Source of the DNA: a virus
Length of the DNA: 20,656 bases
Virus record (IMG/VR): IMGVR_UViG_3300031902_000065
Location: 1 to 20,656 of that record
Strand: one strand, 5' to 3'
Program-made: the position numbers and the translations under genes
The notes under the pieces: model-generated
Seen by the model: only the letters and a program-made list of their open reading frames with translations
Databases searched by the model: none
Told to the model about the DNA's origin: nothing
In this document: piece by piece, positions 9,164-15,665 of the stretch
Position numbering within the stretch: position 1 is the first letter of the stretch
How the letters are laid out: each line of letters starts with the position of its first letter

Positions 9164-9378
9164 CAGGTCACCGTCCCGACAGCGGTGCAGGGCACAGCCG
9201 CAGGTCCCGCTGTCACGCCTGTTGCGGTTCCCGCGACCGTGACAACGCCGGCAGTCTGGATGTGAGAGACAACAGCTGCACCCATCGCGCGAAACAGCGC
9301 GACGCGATCCGTCTTGTCGGTCGTGGCGTCGATCGCCGCTCGCATCAGGTCGCCGAGAATGTCTCCGTTGAGCGCCAT
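9163..9378 (-). CDS. Small protein between spike and gp25-like genes, unknown (possible spike accessory)
   Basis: The 71-residue product starts at ATG 9378 behind an excellent AGGAGG seven bases upstream, the strongest ribosome binding site of the window. Residues 1-42 are helical (LGDLMRAAIDATTDKTDRVALF...); residues 44-71 are a glycine, threonine and valine-rich strand repeat (VVTVAGTATGV). No family was recognised with certainty. The strong site suggests a higher copy need than the neighbours. The position between spike and gp25 suggests a baseplate or tip component. Its stop shares one base with the next start (TGATG). Confidence 0.8.
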   Translation of the reverse strand: MALNGDILGDLMRAAIDATTDKTDRVALFRAMGAAVVSHIQTAGVVTVAGTATGVTAGPAAVPCTAVGTVT

Positions 9379-9389
9379 GTGACTTCCTC

Positions 9390-9887
9390 CTAGAGCTTGA
9401 CGAACACCATGGTGCTAGACCCGCCGAGAGTGGAGAGTGGGGCGCCAGTGAAAGGGTCGACGGTGCGGCCGGTGACGACCTGCAGGCTGTTCGGCCCTGG
9501 CGCCTGAAACGTGACGTTGATGTCGCCGCCGACCATCACCTTGTCGGCATCGATCCTGGCGAGCCCGCCGGCCTCGAGCACGATCTTGGTGGCGTCGGCA
9601 GATGACGAGCCGATCGGGAACACGCCGCACCAGATCGGAAAGCGCGGGTCTCCCTGCCGGAATTCCACCCAGACGCCCCAGCCATCGTCAGGCTGTGGAA
9701 CGAGCACGCCGCCGGTTCCGAGGTGAGCGAACCACGGGAAGCACGGCAGCGCCCAGTCCGTCCAGTGATCGGTGTCGTCCGTCTCGCCCATGACCTCGGG
9801 GACGTACAGACGTAGCCGGCCGCGGTTGTCTGGGTCGTTCGCATCGCGCACGAATCCGGCGTGCTTGCCGATCAGGTCGTCGCTCAC
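9390..9887 (-). CDS. Baseplate spike protein (gp5-type OB fold)
   Basis: The 165-residue product has the gp5/Vgr OB fold at residues 6-93: IGKHAGFVRDANDPDNRGRL, LYVPEV, WALPCFPW, GVLVPQPDDGWGVWVEFRQGD and FPIWCGVFP, a near-textbook pattern. After a short strand region (residues 100-130, perhaps a minimal beta-helix) it ends in VDPFTGAPLSTLGGSSTMVF, which looks like a PAAR-type tip motif cut short. It forms the membrane-piercing spike on the hub. The GTG start at 9887 forms a GTGA overlap with the hub gene and was chosen over the longer open frame, whose upstream part is arginine/glutamine-rich shadow sequence. Confidence 0.9.
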   Translation of the reverse strand: MSDDLIGKHAGFVRDANDPDNRGRLRLYVPEVMGETDDTDHWTDWALPCFPWFAHLGTGGVLVPQPDDGWGVWVEFRQGDPRFPIWCGVFPIGSSSADATKIVLEAGGLARIDADKVMVGGDINVTFQAPGPNSLQVVTGRTVDPFTGAPLSTLGGSSTMVFVKL

Positions 9888-11344
9888 TGTTGCCCCGTGA
9901 TCAACTTGTTGGGGATGCTGGCGGTCGGGCGCGTGACACGGCCGCTCTCGAGGTCGATGCCGACCGTCGGAATCGGCGGCTTGCTCTGCTCCTTCTTGTT
10001 CAAGGTCGTGCGGTTGTTGTCGACCTTCTTGGCCGCGGACTTGTCGGTGAACGCCCCGCGGTGGAGCTTGGCGGTGACCTTGTACGCCTTGTCGCTGATG
10101 TGGTGCGTCGTCTCTTCGCAGTACCATTGGCCCGAGAACTTAGGGTCTGGCAGCACGAAATTGTGCGTCGACTTCGCGCGGATGGACGGGACGCCGACCC
10201 ATTCGGCGGTGGCCTGCACCGAGTCCGCCAGAAAATCGCGCTTCACAGCCTTGGCCATCGCGGCGATCTTGGCCGCGTTCGTCTCTGGGGTCTTCAGCGC
10301 CGCCGACGTGCTGTCGGGCACGACCACGACCTTTCGCGTGCCCGTCTCCAGATCGATCTGCGTGACCGTTTTCGTCGTGGTGAGGCTCGACTGTAGGTTC
10401 GGAACATCGTGGTCGCGCTTGAGCTGGTCCATCTTCTTGGTGAGGTCAGCACCGCTCGTGATCTTGTTGCCGCCGGCGCCGGGCTTGATCGCGCTCAGCG
10501 TTCGCGAGCTGTCGTTGATGCTCTTGACCACGTCAGCGCCGAGATGGACACCGCCGACGTTGCTGCTGTCGACCTTCGGCTGCACAGCCTGGCCGGTCTT
10601 TGTGTCGACGGCCTTGGCGCCGACCACGACGTCGGCCGTCGCCTTGACGACCGGCTTGAAGCTCAGCAGGATCGACCCTGGCCCTCCGTAGACGAAGCGC
10701 TGACGCGGGCTCTCGCTGTAGGCCGTGTCGCGTGACTTGTACGTGAGCACGTCGTTCTCGACGTAGAATAGGAAGTCGATATCGTCCGCCAGCTCGCTCA
10801 GGAACTCGAAGTCCGACTGGTCAACAGGCTGGATGAACGCCGTCTCGTTCTGGTCGTCCGTGAACTCGATGTCGACCCGGAGCCCGTGGCGCTTCGCGAT
10901 CTGGTTCGCGATCTCGCTGCTCGAGATGCGCCCCCAGTTCCGCGCACCCTTGACGGTGGTCAGGGTGTGCGCCGTCCCATAGAGCGTCAACTTCTTGCTG
11001 TGGATCCCCGTGTGGTCGTAGATCGGCTCGTAGTATTTGAGGAGGAACCAACGGATCTCGCTGAGTTCGTTCGGGTATCCCCAGCGCACATCCCACCTGG
11101 CGTCTGGCGCGAAGCGCGGGTCGCCGGTGAACTCGTGCTGCGGATCGCTGATGTGGAGGTCGAGCTTGTCGACGTGAGCACCGCCGCCCTTCTTGCCCTT
11201 TCGAGAGCCCTTGCCCTTGCCGCTCATCTTGTGGTTGTCGTTGTACTTCATCTCAATAATACGCGCCGACAGGTCAGCCGACACGGCGCCGTCAACACGC
11301 ACCAGAACAATCGGCGTTCGATACTGGTCGTAGCCCTCGATCAC
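9884..11344 (-). CDS. Baseplate hub protein (gp27 / late control D-like)
   Basis: The 486-residue product fits the gp27-like hub family (phage late control D, VgrG N-terminal part), a trimer that adapts the six-fold tube to the three-fold spike. Features are an N-terminal strand pattern IVLVRVDGAVSADLSARII, a central SSSEIANQIAKRHGLRVDI helix-strand segment with QPVDQSDFEFLSELADDIDF after it, and a C-terminal HNFVLPDPKFSGQWYCEETT then YKVTAKLHRG. This is the classic late control D ending. Residues 38-57 form an unusual lysine/glycine-rich loop. Residues 250-390 are a lower-complexity, hydrophilic part. No lysozyme domain is seen. The GTG start at 11344 overlaps the LysM stop, and the stop overlaps the spike start (GTGA). 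Confidence 0.88.
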   Translation of the reverse strand: MIEGYDQYRTPIVLVRVDGAVSADLSARIIEMKYNDNHKMSGKGKGSRKGKKGGGAHVDKLDLHISDPQHEFTGDPRFAPDARWDVRWGYPNELSEIRWFLLKYYEPIYDHTGIHSKKLTLYGTAHTLTTVKGARNWGRISSSEIANQIAKRHGLRVDIEFTDDQNETAFIQPVDQSDFEFLSELADDIDFLFYVENDVLTYKSRDTAYSESPRQRFVYGGPGSILLSFKPVVKATADVVVGAKAVDTKTGQAVQPKVDSSNVGGVHLGADVVKSINDSSRTLSAIKPGAGGNKITSGADLTKKMDQLKRDHDVPNLQSSLTTTKTVTQIDLETGTRKVVVVPDSTSAALKTPETNAAKIAAMAKAVKRDFLADSVQATAEWVGVPSIRAKSTHNFVLPDPKFSGQWYCEETTHHISDKAYKVTAKLHRGAFTDKSAAKKVDNNRTTLNKKEQSKPPIPTVGIDLESGRVTRPTASIPNKLITGQQ

Positions 11345-11703
11345 GAACCACCTCCGATGAGCTCGAAGGCCACCGTTTCAAACGACGGAACCGTAAGCGT
11401 GCCGCCGGCGTTGGGCGTGGTTTTTCCGGGCGCCAGCTCGGTGAACGGATCGATGACGCCGGAAAACTCGGCGATGGCCCACCAGTATTGCGCCTGCCCG
11501 TGCATGAACCGGAGGCCGAGCGTGTGCCACGTGTCGCCGCCGCGGACGGTGTACTGGGTGACGTCAGGCCGGCGCTCGGCGGTGATCACCGGGCGTGGAT
11601 ACGGAAGGTCCAGACGGACGTTCTCGATCGCGTCGCCGGACGCGTCGATGGGAACGACCGCGGGAAGTGCGGACACGAACCGGCTGTCTCGTGAAATTGT
11701 CAT
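11341..11703 (-). CDS. LysM-domain baseplate protein (gp53-like role)
   Basis: The 120-residue product contains one LysM domain at about residues 50-106 (YTVRGGDTWHTLGLRFMHG ... WWAIAEFSG ... LTVPS), with an extended N-terminus. In phage and phage-like baseplates such small LysM proteins (T4 gp53, P2 X-like) bind other baseplate subunits and are thought to lock the wedge to the hub rather than bind cell wall. It overlaps the preceding gene by ATGA and the hub gene by GTGA. Together the two upstream products correspond to the single CIS-tube plus LysM protein of other systems. Confidence 0.88.
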   Translation of the reverse strand: MTISRDSRFVSALPAVVPIDASGDAIENVRLDLPYPRPVITAERRPDVTQYTVRGGDTWHTLGLRFMHGQAQYWWAIAEFSGVIDPFTELAPGKTTPNAGGTLTVPSFETVAFELIGGGS

Positions 11704-12356
11704 TCGAGGCTCCTCAAGTCGAGCGCGGTGAGGTCGGTGCTCGCGTCGTCGTCTGGCCCGCCGCCGATGTCACTGGCGTAGACGGTCATGGTGGCAGCGA
11801 CCAGCAGCTTCATCTCGATCCGAGCGCGGAGCGGAGCGAGCTGCGGCGTGAAGGCGGTGACCTGGATCTCGATGTCCTCGGCCACAGCTCGCTGGCGGGT
11901 GAAGAACGAACCGAGCGTGAGGATGAAGCTCGGCGGCGTCGCTCCGCTCACGAACGACTTGCTGAAGCCGGTCCCTGACGGCTGCTCCGGGTAGGTCAGC
12001 GACCGGTAGAAGTTCAGCTCGTCCGAGATGTCGAAGCCGACATCGCCAGACCCGGCTGTAGCGACACGGCGCCGGTCGCTGCGACCGCGGTCGCCGTCGA
12101 TGAGGAGGGTGAAGGTGATCGGCTCGTCCTCGCCGCTGCCACCAGACAGGATGTTGTGGCTGTGGCCGACGACGGAGTGCTTGCCCCATTTCCACTTGTG
12201 GTTGGTCTTGACCTCGGTGGGGTTGAACATGAACGTGTGGACGTTCCGAACCTTGGGCAGGACGATCCGGCCGTGCGAGAGCTGCACGGCAAGCCCGGAC
12301 ACCTGGCCGCCGTCCAGGAACTGTGAGAACGGAAACGGATTGGGGTCGTTGGCCAT
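11700..12356 (-). CDS. CIS-tube-like (Afp7-type) hub-proximal baseplate protein
   Basis: The 218-residue product resembles the contractile-injection-system tube-family N-terminal domain found in Afp7/Pvc7 and phage proteins at the tube-baseplate junction. The signature is a strand ending in FNPTEV (residues 44-49), followed by FTLLIDGD (82-89) and a late AFTPQLAPLRARIEMKLLVA segment. The usual C-terminal LysM domain is absent here and is encoded by the next gene. It starts two bases after the tape measure stop and ends in an ATGA overlap with the LysM gene. It probably forms the adaptor ring between tube and hub. Confidence 0.8.
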   Translation of the reverse strand: MANDPNPFPFSQFLDGGQVSGLAVQLSHGRIVLPKVRNVHTFMFNPTEVKTNHKWKWGKHSVVGHSHNILSGGSGEDEPITFTLLIDGDRGRSDRRRVATAGSGDVGFDISDELNFYRSLTYPEQPSGTGFSKSFVSGATPPSFILTLGSFFTRQRAVAEDIEIQVTAFTPQLAPLRARIEMKLLVAATMTVYASDIGGGPDDDASTDLTALDLRSLE

Positions 12357-12358
12357 GG

Positions 12359-14524
12359 CTATTTTCCCATCCTACCTGTTCGCTCGTCCATGTGGGCCTG
12401 GTTCCTGTCCATGGCCTGGCCGACGAGCTGGCCGTCCATGTACACGGCGATCGGCGACCTCGCCACCTGCAGGATCGCCTCGTGGTACTTCGCGAGCCGC
12501 TCCTCGAGCGCCTTCGTCGAGGTCCCGCTGATCTGGTCCTGGTTCTTCAACCACTGGCTCGGGTTGACGCCGGACAGCAGGCCCGCGGCATCACCGCTCA
12601 TGATCAGCGCGTCGTTCTTCTTCTCGAACTCGGTCCGATCGTCCGGGTTGTAGAGGTCAGCAACCTGCTTCGCGGCCGGGCGCTGCATGCCCGTTTGCAT
12701 CGCGCTGACCTTGCGCTGCATCCACTTGGTGTACTGGCCGACGTTGTCGTATCCGCCGGCGCCTGAGCCGGATCCCTTGTCGGACAGCGTGCCCTGGTCA
12801 CCGGGCTCGTAGTCGCCCTGGTCGTTGTACCAGTCCCAGATTCCTTTGATCTCTCGAAGCGTCTTGAGCAGCGGATGTGCCTCCTGCTCGAGACCGTTCA
12901 TGCCCTGCTTGACAGAGCCGAGCCCGTCGATCAGGTAGCCGATGGCGATCACCGAGAAGTCGATCGCCCGCACGATGAGGCCGAACCCGTAGCCGAACGC
13001 GCCGACGATCGTGCTGATCACGCCGGCGATCGCCGAGCCCGCGTTCGACCAGTCGATGCTTGCGCCCGTGGCCGTCAGGCCCATCGTGTCGCCGACGTCG
13101 CCCATGAGGTTCTTGACTTGGTCGCTCAAGAAGAGAAGCGACTCGTGCGCGAAGCCGCCGGGGCCGAACGCCTCCTTCAAGCCCTCCCACAGGGACTCGA
13201 ACATCTTCTTCACCCTGTAGCCGGTCTGCAGGAGGGTGGTCGTGACGCCAGTGAGCCCCTTGTCGTCCAGCGCGTTCACCGTGCTCTCGGACAGGGTAGC
13301 CATGCCGTTGTTGATGTTGGAGAGGCCCTCCCACACGGCCGACAGCACCATACCAATCCGCTCCATTGTGTCGGCCACACCCTCGCCGTTCACGGCCCAC
13401 TTCGCGAGCATGTAGACGGCGCCGGCAAGCACGCCGACCAGGATAGCCACGGGCAGCATCGTGGTGAACAGCCCGCTGAACGCGAAGGCGACGGACATGA
13501 CGCCGAGCTTGATCGCCACGATCGCCGCGCCAAGACCGGCTGCGGCGCCGATGATCGCTGTGACAGCCCCGACGATCTTGATCAGGTTCGGGTGAGCCAT
13601 CGTGAACTCGAACATGTGCCGAGCCAGCCCACCAAGGTACGTCGCCGTGGTCGCGATGAACCTGCCGATGTCGCCGAACGCAGCAGCCATCGCGTCGAGC
13701 TTGTGGATGTTCTCGTGCGTCAGCAGACCCTCGCCGGGCTTCGTGAAGTAGTCGAGGAACTCGTGCAGCGGACCCTTGAGCGCGTTCATCATCGGCGTCC
13801 CGAGCGTCGACCACAGCTTCTGCTGGACGTCCTTGATCTGGTTGCTCAGGTATGGCCACGTGTCCATCAGGTAGTTCGTCAGGTCACCGAAGTCGCGAGC
13901 GAGCAGCGGGACCAGCTTCGCCCACTTCTCGGTGTTGTCGGTGACGCCGGCAAGCGCCTTGTCGTAGTCGTCCAGGTGAGCGGCGATCGGCCGCAGCATC
14001 ATGGCGGCTCGCTTCATGTGACCGTTCATCAGCGCGAAGATCCCGGCCTGCAAACCGACGTCTGATCTCGCCGCCAAGCCGACCTCCGACAGCAGCACGG
14101 CGCTGTTCTTGATCGCCAAGTTCGTTTTGTCGACCTCTTGCTGAACACGCGGGCTGAAGATGTCGACGTTGTTGACCTGCTTCATCATCGCGACCATGTC
14201 GTGCAGCTCCTTCTGGGTCTGCATCGAGTAGAGCGACGCGTCGGAGACCTGCTCCTTGACGTGCTCGAACGCGTTGACGTCCTTCATGTCGCGGTAGGCG
14301 AACGCCATCTCCTGGACGGCATGCTCGACCTCTGCAGACGTGTCGATCAGCGACTTGCCGGTCTTCACCAGCAAGCCGAAGCTGTGCTCGAACGTCTCGC
14401 GAAGCTCGCTGCCGACAGCTGCCACGGTGCCCGACAGGTCACCGAGCATGCCCTCGATCCGGCCGATGCCGCGCTCGACGCCGCTGGTTGCAGCGTTGAA
14501 AACCAGGCCGAATCCCATGTTCAT
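12359..14524 (-). CDS. Tape measure protein
   Basis: The 721-residue product is the largest tail gene between tube and hub and has the expected tape-measure make-up: a long helical N-terminus (residues 1-300, with amphipathic stretches such as SAEVEHAVQEMAFAYRDM), a hydrophobic, glycine/alanine-rich block at about 316-372 with several membrane-like segments, a second one near 495-540, and a C-terminal SPIAVYMDGQLVGQAMDRN strand pattern typical of the family. It sets tail length and is ejected with the DNA. No lysozyme or peptidase motif was seen. ATG 14524 overlaps the stop of the frameshift extension (ATGA), and AAGG lies eight bases upstream. At about 1.5 angstrom per residue it predicts a tail near 108 nm, short for a myovirus. 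Confidence 0.9.
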   Translation of the reverse strand: MNMGFGLVFNAATSGVERGIGRIEGMLGDLSGTVAAVGSELRETFEHSFGLLVKTGKSLIDTSAEVEHAVQEMAFAYRDMKDVNAFEHVKEQVSDASLYSMQTQKELHDMVAMMKQVNNVDIFSPRVQQEVDKTNLAIKNSAVLLSEVGLAARSDVGLQAGIFALMNGHMKRAAMMLRPIAAHLDDYDKALAGVTDNTEKWAKLVPLLARDFGDLTNYLMDTWPYLSNQIKDVQQKLWSTLGTPMMNALKGPLHEFLDYFTKPGEGLLTHENIHKLDAMAAAFGDIGRFIATTATYLGGLARHMFEFTMAHPNLIKIVGAVTAIIGAAAGLGAAIVAIKLGVMSVAFAFSGLFTTMLPVAILVGVLAGAVYMLAKWAVNGEGVADTMERIGMVLSAVWEGLSNINNGMATLSESTVNALDDKGLTGVTTTLLQTGYRVKKMFESLWEGLKEAFGPGGFAHESLLFLSDQVKNLMGDVGDTMGLTATGASIDWSNAGSAIAGVISTIVGAFGYGFGLIVRAIDFSVIAIGYLIDGLGSVKQGMNGLEQEAHPLLKTLREIKGIWDWYNDQGDYEPGDQGTLSDKGSGSGAGGYDNVGQYTKWMQRKVSAMQTGMQRPAAKQVADLYNPDDRTEFEKKNDALIMSGDAAGLLSGVNPSQWLKNQDQISGTSTKALEERLAKYHEAILQVARSPIAVYMDGQLVGQAMDRNQAHMDERTGRMGK

Positions 14525-14721
14525 CTGTTGCGCCTTCGTTGGTCGTACAGGATCGCGAGGTTGACCAGGTTCTCGCGCTCTAGGATCGTCATCTTCTTGA
14601 TCTCGCTCGGCGGCCAGCGCCACTCACGGCTGATGACCGTGCAGTCCTGCATGAAGGCCGAGAGCTGTATCTCCACGCCGTCGCTGGTTCGTCCAACCGT
14701 CAGCGGCTCAGCGTGGGTCGG
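14521..14721 (-). CDS. -1 frame extension (DUF6760-like), probably translated only by frameshifting
   Basis: After a slip at the heptamer, 66 residues are added before a TGA at 14523-14521. The extension contains a segment of the type REWRWPPSEIKKMTILERE followed by a short basic tail. This resembles the small DUF6760 proteins (W-P-x-x-EI...ER...) encoded just before tape measure or hub genes in other contractile systems. No start codon with a usable ribosome site is present: the candidates are a GTG in the DGVEIQ segment and an ATG at 14652, which would give 43 residues. In-frame fusion by frameshifting is therefore the simplest reading, though internal initiation at 14652 remains possible. 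The TGA overlaps the tape measure ATG (ATGA), so frameshifted ribosomes end exactly at that start. Confidence 0.6.
   Translation of the reverse strand, partial: PTHAEPLTVGRTSDGVEIQLSAFMQDCTVISREWRWPPSEIKKMTILERENLVNLAILYDQRRRNR
14682..14705 (-). promoter_or_regulatory. Stem-loop downstream of the slippery site
   Basis: In the minus-strand transcript, CGCTG (14705-14701) can pair with CAGCG (14686-14682), and GTT (14697-14695) with AAC (14689-14687). This gives about eight base pairs with a three-base bulge and a five-base loop. It spans the zero-frame stop codon. A second CGCTG eight bases after the heptamer could pair with the same 3' arm instead, which would shorten the spacing to seven bases. 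Such structures stimulate -1 frameshifting; the first spacing is rather long, so the role is tentative. Confidence 0.4.
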
Positions 14722-15557
14722 AAAAAACCCGGCTTGATGTCGATTCCCACCTCCATCGTGCTGCCACAGCCGGGGCAGTCGGCGACGTCGACCTTGACGT
14801 CGATCCCGTAGTTGACCTTGTCGGACATCTCGCCGCGGAGCGAGTCGCGGTCGTCCAGCGGCCACATCTTCGTGTCGAGGTACGACTTGAGCTTGGCGCC
14901 GTCAACATCGATGATCGAGGCGTACAGCTCGACGCTGGCGCGATCCTCCTCGTGTTGCTTCTGCAGCGCGATCAGGCGATCGATGTCGTTGGACCCGGGC
15001 ATGCCGAAGCGAACCACCTTGCCGGTGACAGGCAGCCTGTACTCATAGATGCGAGCAACGTTAGACGGAGCCGGCCGGATGTTGAGGGATCCCAGATCGA
15101 CCCTGTGGTTGTGCTGGCGGTTCTTGCACCGCTTGTTCCGGCAAAGGACGCTGAACTTGTAGTCGTTGCCCGTGACGAACGACCGACGCCGGATCGCGAA
15201 CAGCAGAAACGTGATGTCGGCGATCGTCAGCTTCTTGACCGCCTCAAGCATAGAACGGCGCGTCTCGGTCGAACGGTCGTCGTATCGCACCTCGATCGGC
15301 CCGAGGCGGGTCACACACGATGCGACGATCCGAATCATCGGGTCGCCGTGGTCACCGGTGAGCATGTCCTCCTCGATGCCGGTCATTGGGGCGATCGACG
15401 CCTCGCGATGGAAAACGTCGCCGACCGAGAAGCCGATCGGCAACTCAAGCTCGCCGCGGACGTCCACGAGCTGGTACCTGCTGGCGACGGAGCCGTCGTC
15501 GTTGAAGCGAAGCTCGAACTCGTTCTCTGCCAGAGCGATCTGCGATGGTGCGTACAT
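14700..15557 (-). CDS. T4 gp26-like baseplate/tail assembly protein with zinc ribbon, zero-frame product
   Basis: The 285-residue product resembles the T4 baseplate-assembly (gp26-type) family found upstream of tape measure genes in many myoviruses. It has a beta-rich N-terminus (residues 1-60), a central helical part, and two paired-cysteine knuckles, CRNKRC (C139, C144) and CPGCG (C261, C264), which could form one split zinc ribbon. It ends with the family-like GFF segment. ATG 15557 is preceded by GAAAGG seven bases away; upstream ATGs at 15581 and 15641 lack well-placed ribosome sites, and the latter would translate the hairpin into an arginine run. Near the 3' end a T TTT TTC heptamer permits a -1 shift into the next frame, giving a predicted 345-residue longer form. 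By position it would be the short member of a tail assembly chaperone pair. Confidence 0.78.
   Translation of the reverse strand: MYAPSQIALAENEFELRFNDDGSVASRYQLVDVRGELELPIGFSVGDVFHREASIAPMTGIEEDMLTGDHGDPMIRIVASCVTRLGPIEVRYDDRSTETRRSMLEAVKKLTIADITFLLFAIRRRSFVTGNDYKFSVLCRNKRCKNRQHNHRVDLGSLNIRPAPSNVARIYEYRLPVTGKVVRFGMPGSNDIDRLIALQKQHEEDRASVELYASIIDVDGAKLKSYLDTKMWPLDDRDSLRGEMSDKVNYGIDVKVDVADCPGCGSTMEVGIDIKPGFFRPTLSR
14721..14727 (-). promoter_or_regulatory. Probable programmed -1 frameshift site (T TTT TTC)
   Basis: Read on the minus strand, this is TTTTTTC in exact zero-frame phase T TTT TTC, a canonical X XXY YYZ slippery heptamer. Codons GGT TTT TTC encode the final Gly-Phe-Phe of the gp26-like protein. 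The zero-frame stop follows six codons later at 14702-14700. A -1 slip enters an open frame that continues to 14521, next to the tape measure start. A stem-loop lies 15 bases downstream. The position, before the tape measure gene, is that of the well-known G/GT frameshift of tail assembly chaperones. Confidence 0.6.
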
Positions 15558-15600
15558 TGGTGGGCCTTTCGTTGAGAGCATCGTACCACGGCGCCCCAGA

Positions 15601-15633
15601 ACGACCGATGGCGCCCTCGCGAGGCGCCGTCGT
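15601..15633 (-). promoter_or_regulatory. Strong hairpin after the tube gene, possible attenuator or mRNA-stability element
   Basis: The 33 bases form an inverted repeat. The inner arms are GGCGCC at 15610-15615 and 15623-15628 around a seven-base loop; the outer arms are ACGAC and GTCGT at 15601-15605 and 15629-15633, with a four-base bulge on one side. It lies in the 108-base gap between the tube and the assembly-protein genes. In the transcript no run of U follows, so it is not a textbook intrinsic terminator. It could be a partial terminator, a 3'-end protector or an RNase site separating high sheath/tube expression from the lower downstream expression. A further GGCGCC lies at 15590-15595. 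Confidence 0.5.
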
Positions 15634-15665
15634 CTGTTCATGCCTCGCCGGCGAATTGACCTGGG

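Noticed and set aside
12875-14065. Long plus-strand open frame (396 codons) opposite the tape measure gene
   Set aside because: Its composition is arginine, histidine and aspartate-rich, as expected for antisense of a GC-rich gene; there is no family resemblance, and it lies fully opposite a well-supported gene.
9390-14524. Lysozyme or peptidase domain in the tape measure, hub or spike
   Set aside because: I looked for catalytic motifs of tail-associated lysins and saw none; the domains read as purely structural.
14521-14652. Independent small gene from ATG 14652 in place of a frameshift extension
   Set aside because: No ribosome site is visible, and the -1 frame is open back to an in-phase slippery heptamer. 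It is not fully excluded, only less likely.
15601-15633. Classical intrinsic terminator after the tube gene
   Set aside because: The hairpin is strong but no U-tract follows it in the minus-strand transcript, so it is reported as a possible attenuator instead.
15558-15641. Upstream starts (15641, 15581) for the gp26-like assembly protein
   Set aside because: The extension would be an arginine run encoded by the hairpin, and no well-spaced ribosome site precedes either start; 15557 has GAAAGG at good spacing.
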